Source: Fervidicoccaceae archaeon
GTDB taxonomy: Archaea; Thermoproteota; Thermoprotei_A; Sulfolobales; Fervidicoccaceae
Assembly: GCA_038878695.1 (NCBI GenBank)
Contig: JAVZVD010000002.1
Span: 198,734-259,945 of the forward strand
Length of the DNA stretch: 61,212 bases
Direction: 5' to 3'
The translations under genes were made by a program, and so were the position numbers. The notes under the pieces were generated by a model. It saw nothing but the letters and a program-made list of their open reading frames with translations, had not been told where the DNA came from and ran no database searches. Below, piece by piece: positions 33,967 through 43,700 of this stretch (its first letter is position 1; the number at the start of each line of letters is the position of its first letter).

Positions 33967-34428
33967 TTGACTCGGAGATTCGAGGGCTCGGTCCTAGATA
34001 AGGTGACGCCCGAGGACGTCGCCTCTCTGCTCCGCGAGCTCGCGAGCTCCGGGGGGCCTGAGGGCTTTGGGGGCATAGCGATCTTCGTAGGCTGCGTGAA
34101 GGGCTTAGTGGATGGTAAGAGAGTCAAGAGATTGGTCTACGAGGCCTACGAGCCCTTCGCCTCTCGCAAGTTGCGCGAGATAAGCGAGAGCTTCTCGTCG
34201 GATCCCAATGTCAATTCGGTGGTCATAGCGCACGCCTCCGGCGAGCTCTCCCCGGGGGACATAGCTCTGTTCATTGCAGTCTCGGCGAGAGATAGGAAGA
34301 GAGCGCTCGAGGCCCTCTCAAGCGCCCTCGAGAGGGTCAAGGCCGAGGCCCCGATCTTCAAACTCGAGGTTAGAGAAGATGGGGAGTTCTACGTTGTGGG
34401 CAACAGCGTGAGAGTCAAGCGTACATGA
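33967..34428 (+). CDS. moaE: MoaE, large subunit of molybdopterin synthase
   Basis: 153 residues. Family segments are GGIAIFVGCVKG, RLVYEAYEPFASRKL, VVIAHASGELSPGDIALFIAVSARDRKRA and APIFKLEVREDGEFYV with the Lys that guides sulfur transfer. TTG start three bases after moaD. Its 3' end overlaps the convergent moeA by 14 bases. Confidence 0.93.
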   Translation: MTRRFEGSVLDKVTPEDVASLLRELASSGGPEGFGGIAIFVGCVKGLVDGKRVKRLVYEAYEPFASRKLREISESFSSDPNVNSVVIAHASGELSPGDIALFIAVSARDRKRALEALSSALERVKAEAPIFKLEVREDGEFYVVGNSVRVKRT

Positions 34429-35674
34429 GCGTGTAGGGCAGGAGCCTCGCCTCGATCAGCTCGCCCGCTCTCTTAGCCTCCCCGGGCCCGATCACAGCGA
34501 AGCCCGAGCTCTTCGTGAGCATCGTGATGAGGGGGGATCCTCCCAGCGGGCCCTCGACCGGGCGCGCGTTAATCTCCGAGCCCTCGCGCTCGAGCGCGAA
34601 GAACTTGAGAGCCGCTCTATCTGCCCTCCCCCTCGCATCTCGCGTTAGCCTCGCCGAGACCACGACGTACGGGTCGTCGTTTCCCGTCAGAGCTGACGAG
34701 ATGGCCGGTGCCACGAAGAGCAGCAGACAAGCCATGGTCGAACCCACGTGAGCTGGAACCATGAAGAGCGGCTTGTCTCGAATCACGGCGAATCCGCTCA
34801 CCTTGCCGGGGCTCACCGCAACCCCGTGAAAGACGATCTCTCCCATCTCTCTCACGACCGACGGCACTACGTCCTCTCTCGAAACGGAGACTCCCCCCAC
34901 CGCGAGGACCAGGTCCGCCTCGAGTAGAGACTCCTCGATCGCTCCCTCCACGAGCTTGGGTTCGTCGGGGATCGGGGGAGAGACTCGAGTCGATACCCCG
35001 AGCAGCTCGAGGAATAGCGCCACCATCCTCGCGTAGTTGTCGGGGAACCTCACTCCTCTCCTGGCCCTCTCGGTGAGATCGCTGCCCACCGGCACGAGGA
35101 CTGCTCTCGGCCTCTCCAGCACTTCCACCTCCGAGGCTCCTATCTCCATGAGGAGGCAGAGATCCTGCGGCCTCAGCACTCTGCCCCGTCTCAGAAGCAC
35201 CTCGCCCCTCCCGAAGTCTGTGGCTCTCCTAATCACACTCTCCATTGGCTTCAACTTGCGCGTTACTATCAGCTCTCCGCCATCGACCGCCGCCTCCTCG
35301 AGCCTCAACACCGCGTCCGCTCCCAGGGGCAGAGGGGCCCCGCATGGAACGTAGGCGGCCTGGCCCTCGGCCAACTTCATGCTCGAGGGCTCGTCGAGCG
35401 TGCTCATCGAGCCGACTATCTTAAGTCTCGCGGGCCTCTCCTCAGTGGCTCCCGCTGTATCCTCGCTCCTCAGGGCGTAGCCGTCGTAGAACGCTTCATC
35501 ATAGCGCGGCCTGTCGAAGGGCGCGACGACGTCCTCGGCGAGCACTCTGCCTAAGGCCTCCTCGACGGGAATCCTCGTTCTCCTCAGAGGCAGAGAGAAC
35601 TTCTCGAAGAGCCTGCGCCTCGCCTCCTCGACGCTCAAGAGCTCGGCGTCGCGGGCTAAGCTCCGCGTCCCCAA
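34415..35674 (-). CDS. moeA: MoeA, molybdopterin molybdenumtransferase
   Basis: 419 residues. RTRIPVEEALGRVLAEDVVAPFDRPRYDEAFYDGYALRSEDT is reflected in short blocks such as PRYDEAFYDGYALRS, where Asp is in the family's insertion site. GEVLLRRGRVLRPQDLCLLMEIG, DLVLAVGGVSVSREDVV and VSPGKVSGFAVI are also family blocks. It inserts molybdate or tungstate into adenylylated molybdopterin. No C-terminal PBP-like extension. It faces mobA across a 72-base gap with a symmetric AT-rich element (TAAAATAAA, 35705-35713) that may serve both. Confidence 0.92.
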   Translation of the reverse strand: MGTRSLARDAELLSVEEARRRLFEKFSLPLRRTRIPVEEALGRVLAEDVVAPFDRPRYDEAFYDGYALRSEDTAGATEERPARLKIVGSMSTLDEPSSMKLAEGQAAYVPCGAPLPLGADAVLRLEEAAVDGGELIVTRKLKPMESVIRRATDFGRGEVLLRRGRVLRPQDLCLLMEIGASEVEVLERPRAVLVPVGSDLTERARRGVRFPDNYARMVALFLELLGVSTRVSPPIPDEPKLVEGAIEESLLEADLVLAVGGVSVSREDVVPSVVREMGEIVFHGVAVSPGKVSGFAVIRDKPLFMVPAHVGSTMACLLLFVAPAISSALTGNDDPYVVVSARLTRDARGRADRAALKFFALEREGSEINARPVEGPLGGSPLITMLTKSSGFAVIGPGEAKRAGELIEARLLPYTLMYA

Positions 35675-35746
35675 GAGGGCTCGCCGCGAGGGCTCCGGCG
35701 TCGTAAAATAAAGCCCTTGCGAGCATATCGCGCTGGGGCGGACCAG

Positions 35747-36607
35747 TTGAGCTTGCTGGGGGTGATCCTAGCCGGGGGGCGCTCGAGACGCTTCGGATCT
35801 AATAAGCTCCTCAGAGAGGTGGGGGGCGAGCCTATGGTGGTCAGGGTAGCGAGGGCCCTAGTAGAGGCCGGAGCCGAGGAGGTCGTCGTCTCGACGAGGA
35901 GAGAGCTCGCGAGCTCGCTCGCGAGCGTCCTCCCCAGGGCTCTCCTGGTCCTCGATCGCGAGGAGGAGTGCAGAGGCCCCGCTCGAGGGCTCCTCGCGGT
36001 CTTCGACGAGATCGAGGCCGACGCTTATCTCATTGCTCCGGGCGACGCCCCCTGGCTCGCCGCCGGCCCCCTCTCCGCCCTGGCTTCGCTGGCCGCGAGC
36101 AGAGGCGCTGAAGCGGCTTCGCCCCTCTGGGCCGGGGGGGCGTTGGAGCCTCTGATAGCCTACGCCGAGAGGCGCGCGGCGGAGAGGTTCTCCGCGCTCG
36201 CGAGAGCGAGGAAAGGGCTCTGCAGGCCGACAGATCTGCACAGAGCAGCGAGGAGGCTTCTCTTGGCTGGGACGGGGCTCCTCTCCGAAGACCCTAGGAC
36301 TTTCGCCAACGTGAACAGGCCCGAGGACCTCGAGGACCCCAAGCCCAGGTCCGAGCTCTGGCGAGGCGTCTTAGAGCTCTCGGGTAGGCACTCTGACTTA
36401 TTCTCGGAGGCCTCGCTGGCTCTACCGGAGGATCCGCGAAGGGCCTCCGAGCTCTACTCGCTCGAGGCCTCAATATACTTGGGAGCGGGCGCGCGCCACC
36501 TGGCTTATCACGCTCTCCTAGACTCGTCGCTCCTCTCGACTGAGGCCCGAGGAGGGCTCCTCGCGGATCTCGAGAGAGAGTTTGGGAAAGAGGAGGGGGC
36601 GTGCTAA
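35747..36607 (+). CDS. mobA: MobA-like molybdenum cofactor guanylyltransferase with a C-terminal extension
   Basis: 286 residues from the TTG at 35747. LLGVILAGGRSRRFGSNKLL is the nucleotidyltransferase loop of MobA, followed by GGEPMVVRVARAL and APGDAPWLAAGPL with the metal-binding Asp. NVNRPEDLE closes the catalytic domain near residue 195. The remaining 90 residues (beginning ELWRGVLELSGRHSDLFSEA) are helical and unusual for MobA. They may be an interaction module. The regulator Tfx follows after 22 bases. Confidence 0.85.
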   Translation: MSLLGVILAGGRSRRFGSNKLLREVGGEPMVVRVARALVEAGAEEVVVSTRRELASSLASVLPRALLVLDREEECRGPARGLLAVFDEIEADAYLIAPGDAPWLAAGPLSALASLAASRGAEAASPLWAGGALEPLIAYAERRAAERFSALARARKGLCRPTDLHRAARRLLLAGTGLLSEDPRTFANVNRPEDLEDPKPRSELWRGVLELSGRHSDLFSEASLALPEDPRRASELYSLEASIYLGAGARHLAYHALLDSSLLSTEARGGLLADLEREFGKEEGAC

Positions 36608-36629
36608 CACTCGGTGGAGGTCGAGGCGC

Positions 36630-37106
36630 GTGAGCTCTAAGAGTAGGCGCGGTTTCCTGACCGAGAGACAAATCGAGGTCCTGAGGTTGAGGCTGAGAGG
36701 CCTCACTCAGGAGAAGGTGGCAGAGGCGCTGGGGACCTCGAGGGAGAACGTATCAGTGATAGAGAAGAGGGCTCGAGAGAAGCTGAGGCTGGCCCTCGAA
36801 ACTTTGGAAATCTTCCTGGAGCTGTCCTCGACCGCGGTGGTCGAGTTAGAAGAGGGGGTCGGCGTCGAGGAGGCGGCGTTGAGTGTGTTTAGGGCGGCCG
36901 ACGAGGTCGGGGTAAAGCTCAAGGAGACGTTCACGGAGGTGGTCGAGGCTCTTAGAAGGGCGTCGGCGAGCAAGGGCGCCTCGCTAGGGAGAAGACTCAG
37001 GGTCTACGTGAGGAGGGACGGCTTCGTCGTAGTCCGCCGAGTCCCGCCGGAGGAGCTCGAAGTTCTCAGCTCATTTACCTCAGCTTCTCGAGCTCGACGA
37101 GCCTAA
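36630..37106 (+). CDS. Tfx-family DNA-binding regulator
   Basis: 158 residues from the GTG at 36630. FLTERQIEVLRLRLRGLTQEKVAEALGTSRENVSVIEKRAREKL is a sigma-4-like helix-turn-helix, seen here in order as TERQIEVLRLRLRG then SRENVSVIEKRARE. That, with the following helical region, is the Tfx family. Tfx was described in methanogens as a regulator next to molybdenum formylmethanofuran dehydrogenase genes. Here it follows mobA, again pointing to molybdenum control, though no methanogenic genes are present. Overlaps the convergent GNAT gene by 27 bases. Confidence 0.85.
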   Translation: MSSKSRRGFLTERQIEVLRLRLRGLTQEKVAEALGTSRENVSVIEKRAREKLRLALETLEIFLELSSTAVVELEEGVGVEEAALSVFRAADEVGVKLKETFTEVVEALRRASASKGASLGRRLRVYVRRDGFVVVRRVPPEELEVLSSFTSASRARRA

Positions 37107-37970
37107 CTCGAGGGGCCGTCGACCGCCCGCGCGCTGCTCGAGGCTCTTCTCGAGCACGTACTCGCTCCCAGACACGCCGAAGCCGCACTCCACCAGGAAC
37201 GCCGTGATGCCCGACTTCGTGGCATCGACGGGGATCCTCACGGCTTCGGCCCCGAATTCCTCGGCCCGCCTCCTTAGCCCTACCAACAAGGCTCTAAGAG
37301 CTTCCCTCAATGAGTAAGAGGACACAGCCAGATAATCTACGAGGAGCTTGCCGTCCGGAGTATACTCCGCCGCTCCCCTGAGCATCGAACCCCTATAGAC
37401 GAGTACGGCGCCGACTCGCCCGCGGAACTTCTTGTAGACGAGTCTGTCCACCGACTCGGTTAGGTTCCACCACCAAGCAGTGGGCCTGAGCCTCGAGAAT
37501 CTGACGCGCCCTGCTCTCCCGAGCCTCACCGAGTAGCCCTCCTCGGCTCGCTCCGGCAACTCGGTCGGCTCAGCCTCCATGAGGAGGACGAGCCTCCTGA
37601 AGGCGAAGCCTCTCCGCAGGTAGAAGTCGAGAGCCGCCAGGTTGTCGCTCTTGACGCTTAGGCTGAGCCTCCTCGCCCCCTCCTCCGACAGGATCCTCTG
37701 CGCCTCCTCCAACAGAGAGCTCCCCACGCCCATTCCTCGAAAGTCCCGATCTACTGCGATAGCGCTGATGTAGGCCTCGTCTCTGTGCTTATATATCACG
37801 GCGAAGCCCACGATCTCTCCGCCCATCTCGGCGACAAGCACTCTGCCGCGCTTGGACCTGACTCTTATGAAGGCCTCTAGCCAGTCGTAGCTCTCCGGGT
37901 CGAGGGCCTCGAGCTCGCTCGAGTATATCTCATAGATCTTGCGCGCGTCGCGGACCCCGGCGAGCCTCAC
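37080..37970 (-). CDS. GNAT acetyltransferase with a second, degenerate GNAT half
   Basis: 296 residues. The N-terminal half is a clear GNAT domain: VGFAVIYKHRDEAYISAIAVDRDFRGMGVGSSLLEEA with the acetyl-CoA loop R-G-M-G-V-G, and NLAALDFYLRRGF. The C-terminal half (residues about 140-280) repeats the fold without the pyrophosphate loop, ending TAFLVECGFGVSGSEYVL. Related archaeal tandem GNATs act on unknown amines or N termini. ATG or TTG start; no operon partner. Confidence 0.82.
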   Translation of the reverse strand: MRLAGVRDARKIYEIYSSELEALDPESYDWLEAFIRVRSKRGRVLVAEMGGEIVGFAVIYKHRDEAYISAIAVDRDFRGMGVGSSLLEEAQRILSEEGARRLSLSVKSDNLAALDFYLRRGFAFRRLVLLMEAEPTELPERAEEGYSVRLGRAGRVRFSRLRPTAWWWNLTESVDRLVYKKFRGRVGAVLVYRGSMLRGAAEYTPDGKLLVDYLAVSSYSLREALRALLVGLRRRAEEFGAEAVRIPVDATKSGITAFLVECGFGVSGSEYVLEKSLEQRAGGRRPLELGSSSSRS

Positions 37971-38090
37971 GAGAAGCTCTCCGACCCGCCCGCGAGCTCT
38001 GGCTCTTAGTCAACTCATGCCGTCTGCACTCCCGCGCTCAGTCTCCCATGTTCTCTCTGACCTTTATTTACGTGAGTCTGCTCGTAGCTC

Positions 38091-38981
38091 TCACTCAACC
38101 GTCTCGAGCGCCCTCCTGGCAACGAGGAGGCCGCCCAGGAGCAGCGCGCCAGAGAAGGCGGCAAGGATGAGGGCCTCCGCGAGGAGAGAGGTTAGCGCGA
38201 CTGAGTTCCCGTAGAGGAGGGCCTCCCTGCAGAGGTCCGCGGCGTGCGAGAGAGGGTTCGCCTCGGCCACGGGCCTGAGCCAGGAGGGCATTATAGAAGA
38301 GGGGTAGAGCACTCTGCTCGCGAACATGAGCGGTAGATTAAGAAGGTTCATAGCGGCCATCTGGACCTCCCAGCTCTTCACTCTCACGGTCACTGCCGTG
38401 AAGAGGGAGGAGAGGCCCAGCGCGAGGGCGAAGAGGCCCAGCGCGGCCAGAGCCACCCCGGCCGCGCCAGCGGGCCTCAGCCTCAGGCCCATAGGCGCGG
38501 CGATCAGCAGAATGAGGGAGGCTTGAATGAGGCCTCTCACCGAGGCGCCTAAGACCTTGGCCAAGAGTATGCTCTCCCTCCTCACCGGGGCGGCCAGGAG
38601 CTTCTCCAAGTAGCCGAGCCTCCTATCCCACGACATGCTCATCCCCCCGCTGAACCCCGCGAAGAGCACCGCCACGGCCGCCATTCCGACGGCCATGTAG
38701 CTGAAGTAATCGACGTCGGGAGAACCGAAAAGCCTCCGAAGGGACTCGTTGACGATCTGCTGAACTTGCTGAGTAACGTAGGGGGGCAGCTTCTCGAGGA
38801 CCTCCTCGGGGATCCTCAGGAGGCCCGTCACGTTGAAGGCCTTGCCGAAGAGCCCGATCCAGAGAGCGGGCTGGATTATCATCATCAGGACGATCACGGG
38901 AGACCTCAGGAACTTCGCGAGCTCCCTCTCTGTGAGGGCCCACAGCTCGGAAAACAGCTCAAGCGAGCTCAAGGTCCTCAC
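38091..38981 (-). CDS. ABC-2 type exporter permease
   Basis: 296 residues with six hydrophobic helices. LTERELAKFLRSPVIVLMMIIQPALWIGLFGKAF is the typical ABC-2 entry helix, a long extracytoplasmic segment (VLEKLPPYVTQQVQQIV) follows, and VQMAAMNLLNLPLMFASRVLYP and EANPLSHAADLCREALLYG are family blocks of DrrB-type exporters. Its start overlaps the stop of the ATPase gene by four bases. Cargo unknown. Confidence 0.9.
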   Translation of the reverse strand: MRTLSSLELFSELWALTERELAKFLRSPVIVLMMIIQPALWIGLFGKAFNVTGLLRIPEEVLEKLPPYVTQQVQQIVNESLRRLFGSPDVDYFSYMAVGMAAVAVLFAGFSGGMSMSWDRRLGYLEKLLAAPVRRESILLAKVLGASVRGLIQASLILLIAAPMGLRLRPAGAAGVALAALGLFALALGLSSLFTAVTVRVKSWEVQMAAMNLLNLPLMFASRVLYPSSIMPSWLRPVAEANPLSHAADLCREALLYGNSVALTSLLAEALILAAFSGALLLGGLLVARRALETVE

Positions 38982-39988
38982 GCTCTCCTGGCTCTCAGCG
39001 TTGCCCTGAACCTGCGGAAGTCCTCTCTGCTCCAGCGCTCGTCTCTAAGCCTACTGCCGGTCAGCTCGAGGAATACCTCGTCGAGCGCGGGCCTCTTGAG
39101 CGTTACGCTCTCTATCCTCACGCCGTTGGTTAAGAGGAGCTCGATCAACCTAGGCAAGAGCTTCTCGCCGCTGCGCGCCTTGACTCTGAGCACGCCATTT
39201 ACGAGGGCTACATCGATGACGTCTCTGCCGAGCTCTCTCCTCAGGATCCCGATCTCCCCGTCGCCGACTTCGGGAGCCTCGAGCTCTATGACGTCTCCGC
39301 CTATAGAGCTCTTCAGCTCGCTCGGGCTGCCGACCGCCTTTATCTCGCCCTCGTCGATTATGGCGACTCTATCGCAGAGAGCGTCTGCCTCCTCCATGTA
39401 GTGAGTCGTCATGAGTATCGTCACGCCTCGCTCTCTCCTGAGCCTCTCGACGTATTCCCATATCTTGGCTCTGGTGTGAACGTCGAGGCCAAGCGTGGGC
39501 TCGTCGAGGAAGAGGACGCTCGGCTCGTGGAGCAGAGCCCCGGCCAGCTCGAGCCTTCTCCTCATGCCCCCCGAATATGTCTCGACCTTTCTCCGCGCGG
39601 CGTCGGTGAGCTCCAGCAAATCTAAGAGCTCTCGGGCTCTCGTCTCGGCCTCGGCCCGAGGTACGTGGTAGAGCCTGGCCTGTAGCATCAGGTTCTCCCA
39701 GCCCGTGAGGTCGTCGTCGACCGATGTCTCTTGAGGGACGTAGCCGATCGATCTCCTCACGTCGTTCGGCCTCTCCACCACGTCGTGGCCTGCGACGAGA
39801 GCTCTGCCTCTGGTAGGCTTGAGGAGCGTCGACAATATCCTCACGAGCGTGGTCTTGCCCGCCCCGTTGGGGCCCAGAAGCCCGAATATCTCGCCCCCCT
39901 CCACCGAGAACGATACGCCCTTGAGGGCTCTGACGCCGCTCGAGTAGATCTTCTCGAGGCCCTCGACTACGACAGCCCCCCCAGCCAC
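38978..39988 (-). CDS. ABC-2 exporter ATPase, DrrA-like
   Basis: 336 residues: Walker A GPNGAGKTT, Q-loop IGYVPQETSVDDDLTGWENL, signature YSGGMRRRLELAGAL, Walker B VLFLDEPTLGLD and TTHYMEEADAL. The C-terminal DUF4162-type domain (VIELEAPEVGDGEIGIL) is typical of daunorubicin-resistance-like ATPases. Second gene of the unit padR-ATPase-permease. The PadR gene is eleven bases upstream. Confidence 0.92.
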   Translation of the reverse strand: MAGGAVVVEGLEKIYSSGVRALKGVSFSVEGGEIFGLLGPNGAGKTTLVRILSTLLKPTRGRALVAGHDVVERPNDVRRSIGYVPQETSVDDDLTGWENLMLQARLYHVPRAEAETRARELLDLLELTDAARRKVETYSGGMRRRLELAGALLHEPSVLFLDEPTLGLDVHTRAKIWEYVERLRRERGVTILMTTHYMEEADALCDRVAIIDEGEIKAVGSPSELKSSIGGDVIELEAPEVGDGEIGILRRELGRDVIDVALVNGVLRVKARSGEKLLPRLIELLLTNGVRIESVTLKRPALDEVFLELTGSRLRDERWSREDFRRFRATLRARRA

Positions 39989-39999
39989 GCGCCTCGCCT

Positions 40000-40461
40000 C
40001 TATCTCTTCGATAGGAGCTCCTCGATCTTGGCCCTGGCCTCCTCGATTATTCTAGAGACCTCGACCGCCTTCTCGCCCACCACGGCGTGAGAGTAGACGA
40101 AGATCGTGGCCACGAGCTTCTTTAGGGCCAAGTGCACGGAGAGCTTATCGTCGCTCGTGACGAGCTTGATCTTCTCCAGGAGCTCCTCGGCCTCCGCTCT
40201 CCTCTCCTCGAGCTCCCTCTTGCCCCTCTCGGTGAGGGAGTAGAGGACCCTCTCGTCGATCCTCCTAGACGCGACCAAGCCCCTCCTCTCCAGGGACCTG
40301 AGCAGCGGGTAGACGTGGCCTGGGCTCGGCGAGTAGAGCTCGTGAGTGAGCCTCCTCAGCTCTTTCATCAGATCGTAACCCGTAGCCTCTCCCCTCTCTT
40401 CGAGGATCTTGAGGACGAGTAGACCAAAGGATCCTCGGTACAGAGGCCTCGGCCTGAACAT
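40000..40461 (-). CDS. PadR-family transcriptional regulator
   Basis: 153 residues. FGLLVLKILEERGEATGYDLMKEL with SPGHVYPLLRSLERRGLV and YSLTERGKRELEE is the PadR winged helix. The C-terminal half is a long helix for dimerisation. Encoded first in the exporter unit, so it probably represses its own operon and responds to the exported compound. A TATA-like TTAGATATATC lies at 40484-40494, about 25 bases before the ATG. Confidence 0.92.
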   Translation of the reverse strand: MFRPRPLYRGSFGLLVLKILEERGEATGYDLMKELRRLTHELYSPSPGHVYPLLRSLERRGLVASRRIDERVLYSLTERGKRELEERRAEAEELLEKIKLVTSDDKLSVHLALKKLVATIFVYSHAVVGEKAVEVSRIIEEARAKIEELLSKR

Positions 40462-40483
40462 GAGCGGACAGCTCTATCTCGAT

Positions 40484-40494
40484 ATATCTAAAAC
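40484..40494 (-). promoter_or_regulatory. Promoter of the padR-exporter operon
   Basis: Read leftward: TTAGATATATC, with the palindrome GATATATC, about 25 bases before the padR start, so a leaderless transcript is expected. A second AT-rich stretch (TTATTAA, 40505-40511) lies upstream. PadR operators usually contain ATGT/ACAT half-sites, which I do not see clearly. Confidence 0.4.
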
Positions 40495-40572
40495 CTCTAA
40501 GGAGTTAATAAACGCCGGCTCTCGGAGAGTCGGCTCGCCTCGAGCTCCGCGAGCGAGAACGAACCCAATCAG

Positions 40573-40646
40573 TGGGCCCGCGGGGAGTTGAACCCCGGAC
40601 CTCCGCCGCGTCAGGGCGGCGTCCTGGCCAGCTAGACGACGGGCCC
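40573..40646 (-). tRNA. tRNA-Val (anticodon GAC)
   Basis: Read leftward a complete cloverleaf folds. The acceptor GGGCCCG pairs with CGGGCCC, with A as discriminator. The anticodon stem CCGCC/GGCGG encloses C-T-GAC-G-C, so the anticodon is GAC (codons GUC and GUU). The T arm is CGGGG-TTCAACT-CCCCG. No intron is needed in the anticodon loop. CCA is not encoded. A leftward TATA box at 40681-40690 lies about 35 bases upstream. Confidence 0.93.
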
Positions 40647-40680
40647 GCCGAGCTCGGGGGGGTTTCTCCCCTCGTCGCTC

Positions 40681-40690
40681 TATAAAGTTT
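40681..40690 (-). promoter_or_regulatory. TATA box of tRNA-Val
   Basis: Leftward AAACTTTATA, its proximal edge about 35 bases from the mature tRNA 5' end, as expected for a short 5' leader processed by RNase P. Confidence 0.5.
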
Positions 40691-40708
40691 AGCGCGAGGG
40701 GTCCGAGC

Positions 40709-40718
40709 GCTATAAAGA
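40709..40718 (+). promoter_or_regulatory. TATA box of the large helicase gene
   Basis: GCTATAAAGA about 43 bases before the ATG at 40761. Divergent from the tRNA promoter 20 bases to the left. Confidence 0.5.
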
Positions 40719-40760
40719 GAGGAAGAGAGCTAGGGACTAGCGCGAGAGGAGCTCTGAGAA

Positions 40761-43700
40761 ATGATCGTGGCCGATACGGCCGAGCGATTGAGGTCGATGG
40801 GCTACGAGGTGATAGTCGACGTCTCGCCTCGAGTCCTGCCGAGGAGATCCGAGGTCTCTTTCGACGACATCATACCCGGGATAGAGCGCGAGGCTCCCTG
40901 GCTCTCCGGCAAGAGGCTCTACTATCACCAGCTGCTGGCGCTCGAGGCTCTTTCCCGCGGGGAGAACCTCGTGCTCCGCTCCGGGGCGGGCTCGGGCAAG
41001 ACGGAGGCCTGGGCCCTTTACGCGCTCAAGAGAGCCTCGAGGGAGCAGACCTTCAAGGTTCTCGCGGTCTACCCCACGCTGGCTCTGGGGGCCGATCAGA
41101 TCAAGAGGCTCGAGGTCTACGCGAGGGCCGTGGGGAGGAGGGCGCTGAAAATAGACGCTCTCGAGAGGGCGAGATTCGCGAGAGAGAAGGGGGTCGGAGC
41201 TCTCAGGAGAGCTCTGGCCGAGGCCTCTATTGTGACTACCAATCCGGCCTTCCTCCTGCACGAGCTCAAGGTCGCGCTCGAGCACCCCTCGAGGCCTCTC
41301 CTGGCCTCGGTCTTCCGAGACCTAAAGCTCCTCGTGATCGATGAGGTGGACTTCTACGGGCCGAGGTCTCTGGCCCTGCTGATGGCGATAGTAAGATTCC
41401 TGACGAGGATGAGCGGAGGGCTCCAAGTCGCCGTCCTAACGGCCACGCTAGCGAACCCCGAGGACCTGTGTTCTTTCCTGAAGACCGAGACTGGGCGGGA
41501 GTGCTCGATCGTCGACGGAGAGCCCTTCCAGGTCGAGAACAGACTGATCGTCGTCCTTGGCAAGGACCTGAGGAGTGTATGGGAAAAGATCAGGTCGCTG
41601 CCGCTCGACCCAAAGAGGGTCGAGGAGCTCGGCGCGGAGTTCGCGGAAGCTCTGCGCTCCTACGAGAAGTTCTCGAGAGACCCCTTCAGATTCTTAGCGG
41701 CTCTCTCGGCTCTAGGCCGCGACGTGCCGAGCCCGGGCCTCGACCCCGAGGAGGTGCTCTCGAGCTGCGCCGAGAGCGACGGCGTGACCCTAGTCTTCAC
41801 GCGCAGCATCGCGAGAGCCGAGGAGCTGACCAGAAAGCTGAGGGAGAGGCTGGGAGACCTCGTGGCCTCGCATCACCACCTCGTCCCGAAAGAGAGGAGG
41901 GAGGAGATCGAGGAGAAGGCGAGGCGCGGGGAGCTCAAAATCATCGTCTCGCCGAGGACCCTCTCGCAGGGCATAGATGTGGGGACGATCGTTAGGGTCG
42001 TGCACTACGGCCTCCCCGAGGAGGTCAGGGAGTTCAGGCAGAGAGAGGGCAGAAAGGGGAGGAGAGAGGACATACCCTTCACTGAGAGCATCGTGATCCC
42101 CCTCGGCCTCTGGGACTGGGAACTCCTCTCTAAGGGGCTCGACACGTTCAAGAAGTGGCTCTCGCTGCCTCTCGAGAGGGTCCAAGTCAATCCGAGCAAC
42201 CTCTACATCTCGCTCTTCACCGGGATCGCGAAGCTCGTCTCGCCCTGGCTGGGCAGAGAGCTCGATGAGCGAGAGAGGAGGGCTCTGGAGGCCGCCGGCG
42301 TGCTGAGCCGCGATGGCTCGCTCAACGAGCGGAGGCTGAGGAGAATCTGGGAGAGGATCAACTTCTACGAGTTCGGCCCCCCATACGGAATCAAGCGCTA
42401 CCTCGTCGACGAAGACGGGGGCAGGCGCCCCCTCGAGGAGATCGGGCGCTGCGACCTCGTCGAGAGGTTCCAGCCCGGCTGCTTCGACCTAGCAGAGGAC
42501 TCCATCGTGGTGGAGCACGTGTTGGGGAGGACCGGCAGGACCGTCGCGGCGGTCCACGAGAGGAGGCTCACCTACAAGCTCCTGAGAGAGGTCGATGCTC
42601 TGCTGGACGCCCTCGAGTCCTACGAGGATCTCAAGCTCAGGTGGGGCGAGCAGCCTAGACTTCTCCACGACGTGGCGCGCGGCAGGGTCCACAGCGAGGT
42701 CAACTGCGTCGTCTACCCCCCCAAGAGGGGGTTCGGGCGCTACTTGAAAGTGCCCAATAGAGTGCTCTGGTTCGTCGTGAGCGAGAGGCCCAGGCTCGCT
42801 AGGATCGCGGGGAGGCTCTCGGTCTTCTACGATAGGAGGGTCGTCTACGTGCCGACCGATGTTCACGGCCAATACGAGGACTACACGTACGGCTACCTGT
42901 TCGAGGTCGAGGAGAGGGAGGACCCGGTCCTGCTCAGGCTCGGCTTAGCTCTCCTCAAGGTGTTCCTCAGGAGGACCGCCGGAGTCCCGCTGAGCCTCAT
43001 CGAGTACGGCGTTGAGAGGATCGGGGAGAAGAAGTTCTTCGAGTTGCACGAGCCCGAGGCCGCCGGCTTTCTCGAGGCGGCAGACTGGCCCTCCATCGCC
43101 TCCTCGCTCGAGAAATACGAGCCCGACGAGCTGGACCTCGTCTTGCTTGGCATGACAGACGACATAGCCTACAGCGATTTCACGTCGCTGGGGCTGGAGT
43201 GGGAGCGCGTCAAGCTGGCCGCTAGGAGGGTTATCGACTACATAGCCCTGCGCGACAAGATACGCTTGGCGTTGAGAGGCTCGGAGCTCGTCGTCGATAA
43301 GCCTAGCAGGGCCCTGAGGCTCGCCTCGATTGAGGGAGTGGCCCACGTCCTAGAGGAGGGGGCTCTCCCCAGAGTCTTGACGTGCGTGGCGGTGTTCAAC
43401 GGAGAGAGCTCGGCCAGCGCGCTCGAGGTCATCCCGCTGATCCCCGGGGCCTCTCCCATCGGGGAGCTGCGAGCTCTCGAGGTCGCGATCGAGGACCTGG
43501 CGTTGTACGAGGGCTTCAGGCTCGTGGTCTCGAGCTCTCAGGCCTCTCTCAAGCTGGCCAAGATATCGGGCCTCAAGAGGCTGGAGAGATTACTGGAGCG
43601 AGGAGAGGTCTCCCTACTCGACGTCTCCGAGAAGATGAGGGGGCTGGGGCTCGAGCCGGCGAGCGTCGGAGCCCTGGCCTCGGAGGTGAAGTTGGCCGGG

